A stretch of 64,000 nucleotides of DNA from Ralstonia sp. NFACC01. GTDB taxonomy: Bacteria; Pseudomonadota; Gammaproteobacteria; Burkholderiales; Burkholderiaceae. The DNA lies in assembly GCF_900115545.1 (NCBI RefSeq), contig NZ_FOWV01000004.1:186001-250000 (forward strand), in the 5' to 3' direction. A program made the position numbers and the translations under genes. Every line of letters begins with the position of its first letter. Within the stretch, counting starts at the first letter, position 1. Shown piece after piece: positions 17,664 to 26,935 of the stretch. The notes beneath the pieces were generated by a model. The model saw only the letters and a list, made by a program, of their open reading frames with translations, had not been told where the DNA came from and made no database searches.

Positions 17664-17918
17664 CTATGCGCGCTTGATCAGCCGAATGATGAACAGCAGG
17701 ATCACCGCGCCGATCACCGCCGTGATGATCGAGCCGATCCACCCGCCGCCCAGCGAGATGCCCAGCACCCCCGCCAGCCATCCGCCGATGAACGCACCGA
17801 CGATGCCGACCACGATGTCGACGAAGATGCCGAAACCGCCACCCTTGACCAGGATGCCGGCAAGCCAACCCGCCACCGCGCCGATGATCAACCAGGCAAT
17901 CAAACCGTGTGAGGCCAT
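17664..17918 (-). CDS. GlsB/YeaQ/YmgE family stress-response membrane protein
   Basis: An 84-residue glycine-rich protein with three predicted membrane helices. It has the family pattern of repeated GxxxG segments (GAVAGWLAGILVKGGGFG, GIVGAFIGGWLAG), also called transglycosylase-associated protein. Members sit in the inner membrane and rise under acid, osmotic or stationary stress; the molecular role is unknown. GGAG precedes the ATG. Confidence 0.9.
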   Translation of the reverse strand: MASHGLIAWLIIGAVAGWLAGILVKGGGFGIFVDIVVGIVGAFIGGWLAGVLGISLGGGWIGSIITAVIGAVILLFIIRLIKRA

Positions 17919-18030
17919 GTTCGCGCTCCAAAGAATGTGCGTTTTGAGGGACGTTACCGCACAGGCATAGTAGGCGAAGACCGCACAATCGCGATGTGGC
18001 GCTCACTCGGTTTTTGCAATTGCATCGTGC

Positions 18031-19575
18031 TCAACGGAACACGTTGACCGCCTCCACCAGGCGTGTGGCCTGAATGCGCAAGCCCTCGGCCGCCGCCGCG
18101 CTCTGGCCAACCAGCGTGGCGTTCTCCTGCGTGACCTGATCCAGATGGTTGACCGCCTGGCTGACCTGCGTGATGCCGTCGGTCTGCTGCGCCGTCGCCA
18201 GGCTGATATCGGCGATCATGGCCGAGACCTTTTTGACCTGCTCGACGATGTCGTCCATGGTCTTGCCGGCATCGTCCACCAGCCGCGAGCCCGATTCAAC
18301 CTTGTCGACACTGGTGCCGATCAGCTCCTTGATCTCCTTGGCTGCACCCGCGCTGCGCTGCGCAAGCGCACGCACCTCGCCTGCCACGACGGCAAAACCC
18401 CGACCTTGTTCGCCGGCGCGCGCGGCCTCCACGGCCGCATTGAGCGCCAGGATGTTGGTCTGGAAGGCAATGCTGTCGATCACGCCGATGATGTCGGCAA
18501 TCTGCTTGGCACTCTGCGTGATGGCGCTCATGGTGGCCACGACCTGCTCCATGGCACGGCCGCCATTGACCGCCGCCTGCGTAGCCGCGCTCGACAACGT
18601 GTTCGCCTGCCCGGCCGTCTCGGCATTGCTCGCCACCGTGGCGGTCATCTGCGTCATGGAGCTGGAGGTTTCTTCCAGGCTCGCGGCGGCCTGCTCGGTG
18701 CGGGTGTTGATGTCGCCGTTGCCCTTGGCGATCTCCTGGCTGGCCGATTGCACGTTGATGACCTGCTCTGCCACGTCGTCGATCAACCAGCGGAACATCA
18801 GCCCGAGCTGGCTGATCGTGCGCAGCGTCATGCCGATCTCGTCCACGCGGTCTGCGATGGCGACTTTCCGGCTCTCGCCCGAGGCCACGCTCAGCGCAAG
18901 TTCCTGCAGTTTTTCGAGCGGCGTGGCGATCTGCACCTTCAATGACCACGAGGCAATCGCCAAAGCCACAAGCAACGCGCCGGCAAAACCGCCGAGCGCC
19001 GCGCCAGAGAGGCCGAACGCCCATCCTATTGCCAACAGCGCGGGCAGCAATGTGAGAAACGTGAGCCGAATGCGCCAGCGCACCGGCATCACCTGAAACA
19101 CCGAACGCCAGGCCATCAGCCCGGTTCGCACGATCAGGCCCTTGTGAAACTTGCGGCTGCCCGCCTGGCCGGTGCGGAAATCTTTATAGAGCGCCTCGGC
19201 CGCCGCGATTTCTTCGCGCGTGGGCTTGGTGCGCACCGACATATAGCCGCTGGCCCGTCCGTTACGCACCACGGGCGTGGCGTTGGCACGCACCCAATAA
19301 TGGTCGCCGTTCTTGCGACGGTTCTTAACCAGCGCCGTCCAGGGCTGCCCCGCCTTGAGCGTGGCCCACATATCGGCAAATGCCTCGGTTGGCATATCGG
19401 GGTGCCGCACGATGTTATGTGGCTGGCCTTCAATTTCTTCGCGGGAAAAACCGCTCACCTCCACAAACGCTGCATTCGCATAGGCGATGTAGCTCTGGGT
19501 GTCTGTGGTTGACATGAGCGTGGCGTTGTCCGGGAACTCGTATTCGCGCTGGGTGACAGGTTCGTTGACACGCAT
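18031..19575 (-). CDS. Aer-like PAS-domain methyl-accepting chemotaxis protein
   Basis: A 514-residue receptor. The N-terminal PAS domain (about residues 10-110) has the Aer-type run [16 protein letters not shown], which suggests FAD-based redox or oxygen sensing. A hydrophobic region at about 160-200 anchors it, followed by a HAMP-like linker and a C-terminal signalling hairpin with [20 protein letters not shown], the CheA/CheW contact region. No periplasmic sensor domain is present, as in Aer. The ATG at 19575 follows AGGAGAT; the longer frame to 19620 lacks such support. A sigma-28 promoter lies upstream, tying it to the flagellar regulon. Confidence 0.93.
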   Translation of the reverse strand: MRVNEPVTQREYEFPDNATLMSTTDTQSYIAYANAAFVEVSGFSREEIEGQPHNIVRHPDMPTEAFADMWATLKAGQPWTALVKNRRKNGDHYWVRANATPVVRNGRASGYMSVRTKPTREEIAAAEALYKDFRTGQAGSRKFHKGLIVRTGLMAWRSVFQVMPVRWRIRLTFLTLLPALLAIGWAFGLSGAALGGFAGALLVALAIASWSLKVQIATPLEKLQELALSVASGESRKVAIADRVDEIGMTLRTISQLGLMFRWLIDDVAEQVINVQSASQEIAKGNGDINTRTEQAAASLEETSSSMTQMTATVASNAETAGQANTLSSAATQAAVNGGRAMEQVVATMSAITQSAKQIADIIGVIDSIAFQTNILALNAAVEAARAGEQGRGFAVVAGEVRALAQRSAGAAKEIKELIGTSVDKVESGSRLVDDAGKTMDDIVEQVKKVSAMIADISLATAQQTDGITQVSQAVNHLDQVTQENATLVGQSAAAAEGLRIQATRLVEAVNVFR

Positions 19576-19610
19576 GGGGGATCTCCTTTGATGATTTACT
19601 TCGCAACGGA

Positions 19611-19637
19611 TTATCGGCACATAACTGGATTTATTAA
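19611..19637 (-). promoter_or_regulatory. Sigma-28 (FliA) promoter of the chemoreceptor gene
   Basis: Minus-strand -10 GCCGATAA (19611-19618) is a perfect FliA element. TTAA (19634-19637) lies exactly 15 bp upstream where TAAA is expected. The predicted transcript starts about 28 nt before the coding sequence. Confidence 0.72.
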
Positions 19638-19839
19638 GACCCGATAACCTCGTTTTGCAACGCCCCGCAATTCAGCTGCCGTAGCAGATACTGCATTCTT
19701 GAAAATGATTCTTATCTGCCTTACCCGCCTTCTTTCTCGCCTCCGCCAGCAAAGCGATGCGGATTACTTCCGCACGCTGGCCTCGTAATACCTTATTTGC
19801 GTTAAATATTGTCAGATAAAAAAGATAAAAATCCCGATA

Positions 19840-19888
19840 TTGAGGCACCAAACGTTTTATTGTGAGCTTTTCTCACACTTGAGGCACC
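19840..19888 (+). promoter_or_regulatory. Repeat/inverted-repeat cluster upstream of the GbsR-like gene
   Basis: Two direct copies of TTGAGGCACC (19840-19849 and 19879-19888) flank a perfect hairpin TGTGAG-CTTTT-CTCACA (19861-19877). The surrounding sequence is AT-rich compared with the genome, as expected of a promoter region. These are candidate operators for the regulator or another factor. The rest of the 19576-19999 gap shows only the chemoreceptor promoter and an Fnr-like box. Confidence 0.5.
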
Positions 19889-19981
19889 TTCCGCATGCTG
19901 CCAACGCCCCACACGCCCCGCGACAGCGCGTCACATCCCAAGGGCGGAAAGGGGGGCTAAACTTTCAGAAATTCCTGAAAA

Positions 19982-19995
19982 TTGAGAAAGATCAA
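19982..19995 (+). promoter_or_regulatory. Fnr/Anr-like box overlapping the ribosome-binding region
   Basis: TTGAG-AAAG-ATCAA differs from the Fnr/Anr consensus TTGAT-N4-ATCAA at one base. It ends five bases before the predicted ATG at 20000. Binding there would block rather than activate, in line with Anr repression of cioAB known in Pseudomonas. Confidence 0.5.
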
Positions 19996-19999
19996 AACA

Positions 20000-20560
20000 A
20001 TGCAACTCTCCCCCTTGAAACAGCGGTTCGTTCTGCATTTCGGTGAGATGGGCAGCCGCTGGGGCATCAACCGCACCGTCGGGCAGATCTACGCCCTGCT
20101 CTACGCCGCGCGCGAGCCGATCAACGCGGACGAGATCGCCGAGGCGCTGGGCTTCTCCCGCTCAAACGTGAGCATTGGGCTAAAGGAGCTGGAGTCTTGG
20201 AAGCTCGTGCGGCTATCGCACAAGCCGGGTGACCGGCGCGAATACTTCTCCGCCCCGGACGACATCTGGACCATCTTCCGCACGCTGGCCGAGGAGCGCC
20301 GCAAGCGCGAGATCGATCCCACGCTCTCGTTGCTGCGCGACGTCATGCTCGAATCCCCCACCGATCCGGATGACCGACACGCTCAGGCGCGCATGAAGGA
20401 GATGTATCAGCTCATCACGCTCATGACCAACTGGTTTGACGACGTGCAGAAACTCGACGCCGAATCGTTGCAGCAACTCATGAAGATGGGCTCCAAGGTG
20501 CACAAGCTGCTGGAGATGAAGAACAAGCTTGCCGTGGTCGTTGGCGGCAAATCGAAGTAG
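20000..20560 (+). CDS. GbsR/MarR family transcriptional regulator
   Basis: A 186-residue winged-helix protein of the GbsR type. The DNA-binding part is about residues 25-85, with EALGFSRSNVSIGLKELESW as recognition region. A helical C-terminal part probably forms the dimer. A TTG start at 19982 is possible, but the ATG at 20000 gives the usual N-terminus. It lies only 18 bp upstream of cioA on the same strand, so it is almost certainly in the same transcript and likely controls it. The signal sensed is unknown. Confidence 0.88.
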   Translation: MQLSPLKQRFVLHFGEMGSRWGINRTVGQIYALLYAAREPINADEIAEALGFSRSNVSIGLKELESWKLVRLSHKPGDRREYFSAPDDIWTIFRTLAEERRKREIDPTLSLLRDVMLESPTDPDDRHAQARMKEMYQLITLMTNWFDDVQKLDAESLQQLMKMGSKVHKLLEMKNKLAVVVGGKSK

Positions 20561-20578
20561 CCCGTATCAAGAAAAACC

Positions 20579-21952
20579 ATGTCGCTCGATCCCGTTGTCC
20601 TGGCGCGCATCCAGTTTGGCGCCAACATCACGTTTCACATCCTCTTTCCTACCATCAGCATCGCGCTTGCATGGGTGCTGCTGTTCTTCAAGCTGCGCTA
20701 TCGCAAGACCGGTGACGAGGCCTGGATGGCCGCATATCGCCTTTGGGTAAAGGTCTTTGCATTGACGTTCGCGCTGGGCGTGGTGTCCGGCGTGACGATG
20801 AGTTTTCAGTTCGGCACGAACTGGCCGGGCTATATGAATACCGTCGGCAACATCGCCGGGCCATTGCTGGCGTATGAAGTGCTGACCGCGTTCTTTCTGG
20901 AGGCCAGCTTTCTCGGGATCATGCTGTTCGGCACAGGCCGCGTGAGCCCGCGCATCCATACATTCGCGACGTTCCTGGTTGCGCTGGGCACGACCATCTC
21001 GGTGTTCTGGATCATCGCGCTCAACTCTTGGATGCAGACACCCGCCGGCTACGTGATGATCGACGGTCGCGCACATCCGCAAAGCTGGCTGGCGATCATC
21101 TTCAACCCGTCGTTTCCATATCGGTTCACGCACATGCTGCTGGCCTCCGGCTTGACGGTGTCGTTCCTGCTGGCGGGCGTATCGGCCTACCGCTGGCTGC
21201 GCAACGACCGCGGAGGCGATGTGCGCGCCGCGCTCAAGACAGGCGTGGTGATCGCGGCGATGCTGATCCCGCTGCAGATTGCCGCCGGCGACGCGCACGG
21301 TCTCAACACACTGGAGCATCAACCGGCCAAGCTGGCCGCGATGGAAGGCATCTGGCAAACCGAACGCGGCGTGCCCGCCGTGCTGTTCGGCATTCCCGAT
21401 GCGGCCTCGCACAGCAACCGCTACGAAATCGCGGTGCCGAAGTTGGCGTCGCTGTATCTCACGCATTCGCTCGACGGCGAGGTGCGGGGGCTCGATCAGT
21501 TCGACCAGCACCCGCCCGTGCTGCCGGTGTTCTTCGCCTTCCGCCTGATGGTCGGCGTGGGGCTGCTGATGCTGGCGGTGTCGTGGACAAGCGCCTGGCG
21601 CCTCCGCCGCCACGGAGAACTGCCGAACTGGCTGGCACGCGCCCTCGTTGCCATGACGTTCTCAGGCTGGGTGGCCGTAGTGGCCGGCTGGTACGTCACC
21701 GAGATCGGCCGGCAACCGTGGCTTGTCTACGGCGTGCTGACCACCGCGCAGGCTGCGTCGTCCGTGCCCGCGCGGATGATCGGCAGCACGCTGGCGATGT
21801 ATCTCGCGCTGTACGCGTTCCTCATCGCCTCCTACATCGGCGTGGTGTTCTACCTGGCCCGCAAGGCCGGCGGCGCCATCGATCCGACGGATGCCGATAT
21901 CCCCGGCAAGCACACCTCTCAATCTTCTGCGCCCCTCGCGAGCCACGCATGA
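20579..21952 (+). CDS. cioA: Cytochrome bd-type ubiquinol oxidase subunit I (CioA type)
   Basis: A 457-residue integral membrane protein that oxidises ubiquinol and carries haems b558, b595 and d. The N-terminal RIQFGANITFHILFP contains the haem ligand His. H in PYRFTHML and the GRQPW motif after YVTE are the other signatures. The Q loop is short, as in cyanide-insensitive CioA rather than the long form of E. coli CydA. It overlaps cioB by four bases. High affinity and cyanide tolerance are family knowledge, not seen directly. Confidence 0.93.
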   Translation: MSLDPVVLARIQFGANITFHILFPTISIALAWVLLFFKLRYRKTGDEAWMAAYRLWVKVFALTFALGVVSGVTMSFQFGTNWPGYMNTVGNIAGPLLAYEVLTAFFLEASFLGIMLFGTGRVSPRIHTFATFLVALGTTISVFWIIALNSWMQTPAGYVMIDGRAHPQSWLAIIFNPSFPYRFTHMLLASGLTVSFLLAGVSAYRWLRNDRGGDVRAALKTGVVIAAMLIPLQIAAGDAHGLNTLEHQPAKLAAMEGIWQTERGVPAVLFGIPDAASHSNRYEIAVPKLASLYLTHSLDGEVRGLDQFDQHPPVLPVFFAFRLMVGVGLLMLAVSWTSAWRLRRHGELPNWLARALVAMTFSGWVAVVAGWYVTEIGRQPWLVYGVLTTAQAASSVPARMIGSTLAMYLALYAFLIASYIGVVFYLARKAGGAIDPTDADIPGKHTSQSSAPLASHA

Positions 21953-22980
21953 GCACCATCCCTGACCTCACCCAACCCGCCGGCTGGCTGCCGGTGGTCT
22001 TCATGGCCCTGATGGGCATTGCCGTGCTCGCCTACGTCGTGCTCGACGGGTACGACCTGGGCGTCGGCATCCTGCTGCGCCGCGCGGATGACGCCGAGAA
22101 AGACACCATGATCGCTTCCATCGGCCCGTTCTGGGACGCCAACGAAACGTGGCTCGTGCTTGGTGTCGGGCTGTTGCTGGTGGCGTTTCCGGCCGCCCAT
22201 GGCGAGATCCTGGGCGCGCTGTATCTGCCGGTGGCGCTGATGCTGTTCGGCCTCATCCTGCGCGGCGTGGCCTTCGACTTTCGGGTCAAGGCACGCGCGC
22301 ACCACAAGCCGTGGTGGAACCGCGCGTTTTACGCCGGCTCGGTCATCGCCACCGCAGCGCAGGGTCTGATGCTCGGGCTGTACATCACGGGGTTCCAGTA
22401 CGACGCGGCCAACGTTGTCTTTGCGATCTGCACGGCGGGCGGCCTGATTGCGGGCTACCTGCTGCTGGGCGCCACGTGGCTCATCATGAAGACGGAAGGT
22501 GCGCTGCAGCTGCGCGCGGTGCAATGGGCGCGCGGTAGCCTGTGGTTCACCGCGCTCGGCGTAGCCGCCGTGTCGCTGGCAACGCCGTGGGTCAGCACAC
22601 GCGTGTTCGACAAGTGGTTTGCACTGCCGAACATCATCCTGCTGGCGCCCGTGCCGCTGGTGACCATCGTGCTGTTCCTGCTGATCGACTGGGTCCTGCG
22701 CCGCCTGCCCCAGCAGATTTCCAAGGGCGATGAACACCTGATCTGGGCGCCGTTCGTCGGTACCGGGGCCATCTTCCTGCTCGCCTTCAATGGCCTGGCC
22801 TACAGCCTCTTCCCGTATCTGGTGGTGGATCGGCTCGACATCTGGCAAGCCGCCAGCGCGCCGGAATCGCTTGAGTTCATGCTGGTGGGCGTGGCGATTG
22901 TGCTGCCGACCATCGTCGGCTACACGATCTACTCGTACAAGGTGTTCCACGGCAAGGCGACGGAGTTGCGCTATTACTGA
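21949..22980 (+). CDS. cioB: Cytochrome bd-type ubiquinol oxidase subunit II (CioB type)
   Basis: A 343-residue membrane protein with eight to nine helices. It has the family start VLDGYDLGVGIL and the motif GPFWDANETWLV. It pairs with CioA to form the oxidase; subunit II has no haem ligands. The ATG overlaps the cioA stop (ATGA), showing translational coupling. The open frame continues far upstream to 21028, but that region is out of frame with the true cioA gene and not coding. No CydX-like small subunit is visible directly after it. Confidence 0.93.
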   Translation: MSTIPDLTQPAGWLPVVFMALMGIAVLAYVVLDGYDLGVGILLRRADDAEKDTMIASIGPFWDANETWLVLGVGLLLVAFPAAHGEILGALYLPVALMLFGLILRGVAFDFRVKARAHHKPWWNRAFYAGSVIATAAQGLMLGLYITGFQYDAANVVFAICTAGGLIAGYLLLGATWLIMKTEGALQLRAVQWARGSLWFTALGVAAVSLATPWVSTRVFDKWFALPNIILLAPVPLVTIVLFLLIDWVLRRLPQQISKGDEHLIWAPFVGTGAIFLLAFNGLAYSLFPYLVVDRLDIWQAASAPESLEFMLVGVAIVLPTIVGYTIYSYKVFHGKATELRYY

Positions 22981-22991
22981 TACTGAACACG

Positions 22992-23026
22992 CCGCCCGCA
23001 CACGGCATTGACCGGACTGCGGGCGG
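22992..23026 (+). repeat. Hairpin after cioB, part of a duplicated segment
   Basis: Perfect 9-bp inverted repeat CCGCCCGCA/TGCGGGCGG with a 17-nt loop. No T-run follows, so it may be a Rho-type or processing hairpin rather than an intrinsic terminator. Its right half is within sequence copied at 27161. Confidence 0.55.
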
Positions 23027-23066
23027 ACGTTTAGGCTGGTGCGCTCCCGACCTCACCATACGCGCC

Positions 23067-23372
23067 ATGATCACCTGCTACCTCCGCTACATCATCAACC
23101 CGGCACGGCTTGCCGAATTCGAAGCCTACGGAAAGATGTGGATTCCGCTGGTCGAAAAATTCGGCGGCCAGCACCACGGCTACTTTCTCCCATCGGAAGG
23201 GGCGAACAACGTTGCGCTGGCCTTGTTTTCGTTCCCGAGTCTGGCGACCTACGAGGTCTATCGCGAGCGCGCCAAGACCGACCCGGATTGCATGGCGGCC
23301 TTCCAGTACGCAGAAGACACCGGCTGCATCGTCAGCTACGAGCGCAGCTTCTTCCGACCGGTATTTTCCTGA
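23067..23372 (+). CDS. NIPSNAP family protein
   Basis: A 101-residue ferredoxin-like-fold (dimeric alpha/beta barrel) protein. Its N-terminus ITCYLRYIINPARLAEFEAY and the run YFLPSEGANNVALALFSF are typical of bacterial NIPSNAP proteins. Function in bacteria is unknown; the related fold is seen in antibiotic monooxygenases. It follows cioB by 86 bp on the same strand. Its upstream DNA and first 20 codons exist as a decayed copy at 27161-27285. Confidence 0.87.
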   Translation: MITCYLRYIINPARLAEFEAYGKMWIPLVEKFGGQHHGYFLPSEGANNVALALFSFPSLATYEVYRERAKTDPDCMAAFQYAEDTGCIVSYERSFFRPVFS

Positions 23373-23379
23373 CAGCCGT

Positions 23380-24498
23380 CTAGCCTTGCGGCCTGCGCTG
23401 CGACAGCACCCACAGCATCGCGCCCACGGCCTCCGCCTGCGAGCGCGTGCAGGTCTTTTCAAAGATGGCCCGTAGCTGCGAACGCACGGTCGACATGGCG
23501 ACGTTGGCGCTGGCCGCATATTCGTCAGGCGTCTTGCCGACGATCAGCGCTTCGCCCACCGCCGCCTCTGCCGCTGACAGACCGAACGCCTGGCGCAACT
23601 GCACGGCTGTCACCGGCGCCGCATCGCCCTTGCGCCGGGCCGTGACCAGCATGGCGGCATCCCCAAACGCGGCATGCGCGGCATTGGCGGGCAATTGCGA
23701 GATGCCAAGAAAGATCTCGTGTGGCGCCCCAAGCGCCGGCCGCACAGCGAAGCTCTCGCCCTTGCGTGACTTTGCCACCCGCGCCAGCGCGGCTTGCAGG
23801 CCATCGTTGTCGACAGCAAACGCGGCTGTCAGTCGGCCGTGCTCCAGCCGCAGGCAAGTCGATGCGCGCAGCAATGCTTCGGCTTGCACATTGGCAAAGA
23901 GCACGCGCTGGTCCCGCCCGAGCGCGAATACGGCCAGGCCAAGCTGCTCCATCAGTTCGGCGCCGAGTGCAGCATCGCGATGCAGCACGCGTGTATCCCG
24001 CCAGAGATTGATCGTGCGCTGCAGGTGGTCGGTCATGCCGGCCGCGTTGAAACGATCCTCGTCGGAAAATGGCGTCCGGCCGTGTGCCCGCAACATGCCG
24101 AGCAGGATGTCGCTGCTGCCGGGGCGCTCCAGGCGCACGCCCATCAGGTAACGGAAGCCCGCCGGAATCTGGTAGTCCTGGAAGAACTCGCTGCGCTCAA
24201 CATATGCATCGGACAGGTAATCCTGGCAGAAGGCAAACTCGCGCACACCCGCACGTTCGACAAAACCGCGGCGAGGGTCCAGTGCGCCGTAGTACCTGTC
24301 ATACAGCCCGATGGTGTCGTCCAGCCCCCGCTTCGGGGAGTAGACCGAAAGTTGAGGCGCATTGCGCACGGTGTCCCAACTGAACATGTGGAACAGGTCG
24401 GCACCAAGCGATTCGGTCACGCCCTGGAACACGTCCAGAAACCCTTCCTGCGTTACCGCAGCTTCGTACAGATCACCGATGAGCTGGTCTTTGAGCAC
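23380..24498 (-). CDS. LuxR-type HTH transcriptional regulator
   Basis: A 372-residue protein. The C-terminal LuxR/GerE helix-turn-helix is at about 300-365, with FGLSAAEAAVGEALIVGKTP and AMSTVRSQLRAIFEKT. The first 290 residues contain PAS-like stretches (for example LGLAVFALGRDQRVLFANVQ) but no receiver Asp pattern or AHL-binding signature that I can identify. The start is GTG at 24498, supported by GGGGAGGG. It is divergent from the large lipoprotein gene; a 14-bp inverted repeat lies between them and could be its site. Confidence 0.88.
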   Translation of the reverse strand: MLKDQLIGDLYEAAVTQEGFLDVFQGVTESLGADLFHMFSWDTVRNAPQLSVYSPKRGLDDTIGLYDRYYGALDPRRGFVERAGVREFAFCQDYLSDAYVERSEFFQDYQIPAGFRYLMGVRLERPGSSDILLGMLRAHGRTPFSDEDRFNAAGMTDHLQRTINLWRDTRVLHRDAALGAELMEQLGLAVFALGRDQRVLFANVQAEALLRASTCLRLEHGRLTAAFAVDNDGLQAALARVAKSRKGESFAVRPALGAPHEIFLGISQLPANAAHAAFGDAAMLVTARRKGDAAPVTAVQLRQAFGLSAAEAAVGEALIVGKTPDEYAASANVAMSTVRSQLRAIFEKTCTRSQAEAVGAMLWVLSQRRPQG

Positions 24499-24617
24499 GC
24501 GTCCCTCCCCCGAAGGATGGCTGTCTGGCCTTGGCGTCTGCCATGCTCACCCCGGGAAAACTGGGTGGCGGCGGACATGTTATGCGTGCAAACGTAGCAC
24601 GTGTGCGTATCCGTCAA

Positions 24618-24657
24618 CATCGTTCATTTGGCGACGCTTTCCTCCAAATGAATGATG
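24618..24657. promoter_or_regulatory. Long inverted repeat between divergent LuxR and lipoprotein genes
   Basis: CATCGTTCATTTGG (24618-24631) and CCAAATGAATGATG (24644-24657) match as a 14-bp inverted repeat with one G-T wobble and a 12-nt centre. It lies in the 252-bp divergent gap, 120 bp from the regulator start and 94 bp from the lipoprotein start. Confidence 0.5.
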
Positions 24658-24750
24658 CGGACGCTTGGGGCGCGCTTCGAGAATCTCCGTGCCGAATAAC
24701 GGAATAACGGCGTCGCACGCACGGCGCACCCACGATCCAGGGAGGACTCC

Positions 24751-26853
24751 ATGAAACTCACCCCCATTTCCATCGCACTCGCCACGCTTGCGCTGTCGGC
24801 TTGCGGCGGCGGCGATTCCGGCAGCAGCGCCAGCACAGCGCCCGGCACCACCGTTCCGGCAGCACAGACCGTCAGCGGCGTCGCTGCCACGGGTGCAGCC
24901 ATGCAAGGCGCCACAGTCACGCTGATGGATGCGAGCGGCAAGTCGGTCGACTGCCCCGCTAACGCCACTACGGGCGCCTTCCAGTGCACGGTCACGGGCC
25001 TTGCCGCGCCGTTCGTGCTGTCGGCGGCCGGCAACGTTGCCGATTCGCAAGCCACGCTGATCGCGCTGTCTGCCAGTGCCGGCACGCAGACGATCAACAT
25101 CACGCCCATCACCAACGCCATTGCAGCCACCATCGTGGGCGACAACCCGAGCAAGCTCCTGGGCAATACGGGCCTGCTGCAAAGCAAGGTGACCGCGCAG
25201 ACCGTCTCCAGCACCGTCGCCGCCTATGCCGCCGCGCTGGCCGACCTGCTGGCCGCCACCGGCAACACGGGGGCGGACCTGATCTCGGGCCCGTTGACTG
25301 CAGGCGCGCCGGGGCTGGACCGCCTGCTCGACCAGTTGAAGGTGAACGTGCTGCCGGACGGCAGCGTGCAGATCAGCTCCGTGGCCGGCGCGTCGAGCGA
25401 TACGCCCGCGCAGCTGCAACTCGCGCCAGGCGTAGCGCCCCAGCCCAGCGACAAGGCGAGCCTGCCCAGCGTGGCGACCATCAATGGCAACCCCGTCTCC
25501 AACCTGCCGACCGCCTCGGACCTGGCTGCGCTGCAAACTGCGCTGAACCAATGCTTTGCCGGCTCCACGGGTGCGGCGCGCACGGGCGGCAGCGTGCCGG
25601 TTTGCGGCCAAATCTTCGTGGATGACGTGGCCAACGGCGCGCTCATCAACGGCGTGCCGTCGGCCTACCTGAACAACGGCATGACGGCCGACCAGGAATT
25701 CGGGCCGGCATCAGGCGGGGGCAACCCAGGCCTGTTCGCCGATGATGCGATGAACAACGCCAGCTTCAGCCTGCCGGAGATCATCCGCGTGGCGTCCAAC
25801 AGCGGTGACACGCTGTGGGTCAAGCTCGCCTGGACCCGCGCCGACGGACTTCGCGACGGCATGCAGCAGCATGTGCAAGTGGCGGTACAACCTGCCTCTC
25901 GCGCCCGCGGCGACAACGGCTGGCGCATCGTCGGCAATCAGCGCGCGGTGCTCACGAAAGTCAACGCCAACGCGCAGAAGTGGGATTGGCTGAACAGCGC
26001 CACCGCAATGACGGGCACCAACGCGTTTGTCGATTCGATCAACATGCAGGTGGGCGTAGTGGATGCCGCTGGCACGCCCGTCGACTTTGCGATTGTTACC
26101 GGCCCCGGCCTGCGCAATGGCGTGTTCCTGCAGCCGTCGTCAGGCACGTGCGACACACTCAACATCCGCGCCCAGGTTGGCGCGAGCCAGACGGCAGCAC
26201 AGCTTGCCTTGCTGGCCAAGCAAAGCTCCTGCCGCAATAACTTCCGCCTGGCAGGTGTGGCCCAAGACCCGGCCAACCAGGGCAGCTTCACATGGCCCGG
26301 AGATGCACCGCGCAACAACACGGCATGGGCCAAGCCGCAACTGACGGCATCGGAGCTGGCGACCATCACGCCGTTCAGCGCCTACACGATCGCCATCTAT
26401 CAGGGCGGTGTCACGAGCCAGCCGTCCAAGACGTACACGGTGCGGCTGCGCACGCCGTCGCCCTCGCCTGATGCGCTGCGCCAATACACGTGGCAGGACA
26501 TCTCACAGGCCACGCGCGACATCCTCACTCCGGGTACGGGATCGACGTTTGCAGGCGGCGCCACGCTGCCCGTCACGTGGACGACCAAGGCGGGCGTGCC
26601 CTTCGTGAAGCGCGTTAACGTGCAGATCCGTTCCACGATGTCGGGCCAGTCGACGGTGTTCGTGAACGGGGTGGGCCGCGCCTCACCGGCAGCGCCCGGG
26701 ACCACGCTCACCGTGAATGTGGCGGGTGATCAGGGTGTGGCCTTCCCCGCCGTGACGGGCTGGACGGGCGCGCAGGACATGTCGTTCACTAACATGTCGT
26801 GGGCCGACCCGCTGGATCTGAACTTCACCACGTCGGTCGAGTACGACCGCTAA
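24751..26853 (+). CDS. Large lipoprotein of unknown function
   Basis: A 700-residue protein with a lipoprotein signal peptide: the lipobox is LSAC, with C18 as the lipidated residue, then a GGGDSGSSAS linker. An early beta-sandwich-like part (about 40-100, GVAATGAAMQGATVTLMDASG) resembles carboxypeptidase-regulatory/Big-type domains. The remainder has no motif I recognise. It has several paired cysteines (for example SCRNNF). GGAGG precedes the ATG. Likely anchored in the outer membrane facing the periplasm or surface. Divergent from a LuxR regulator. Confidence 0.85.
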   Translation: MKLTPISIALATLALSACGGGDSGSSASTAPGTTVPAAQTVSGVAATGAAMQGATVTLMDASGKSVDCPANATTGAFQCTVTGLAAPFVLSAAGNVADSQATLIALSASAGTQTINITPITNAIAATIVGDNPSKLLGNTGLLQSKVTAQTVSSTVAAYAAALADLLAATGNTGADLISGPLTAGAPGLDRLLDQLKVNVLPDGSVQISSVAGASSDTPAQLQLAPGVAPQPSDKASLPSVATINGNPVSNLPTASDLAALQTALNQCFAGSTGAARTGGSVPVCGQIFVDDVANGALINGVPSAYLNNGMTADQEFGPASGGGNPGLFADDAMNNASFSLPEIIRVASNSGDTLWVKLAWTRADGLRDGMQQHVQVAVQPASRARGDNGWRIVGNQRAVLTKVNANAQKWDWLNSATAMTGTNAFVDSINMQVGVVDAAGTPVDFAIVTGPGLRNGVFLQPSSGTCDTLNIRAQVGASQTAAQLALLAKQSSCRNNFRLAGVAQDPANQGSFTWPGDAPRNNTAWAKPQLTASELATITPFSAYTIAIYQGGVTSQPSKTYTVRLRTPSPSPDALRQYTWQDISQATRDILTPGTGSTFAGGATLPVTWTTKAGVPFVKRVNVQIRSTMSGQSTVFVNGVGRASPAAPGTTLTVNVAGDQGVAFPAVTGWTGAQDMSFTNMSWADPLDLNFTTSVEYDR

Positions 26854-26935
26854 CACGCAGGACCGCAGGGCACACACGGGGAAGTGCGGTGATCGGGCCC
26901 GCAAGGCGTCATGGCTGGCGCCCTGCGGGCCACGA

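Noticed and set aside
21028-21948. Long upstream extension of the cioB frame
   Set aside because: The region is the cioA gene in a different frame; the ATGA overlap at 21949 is the real start.
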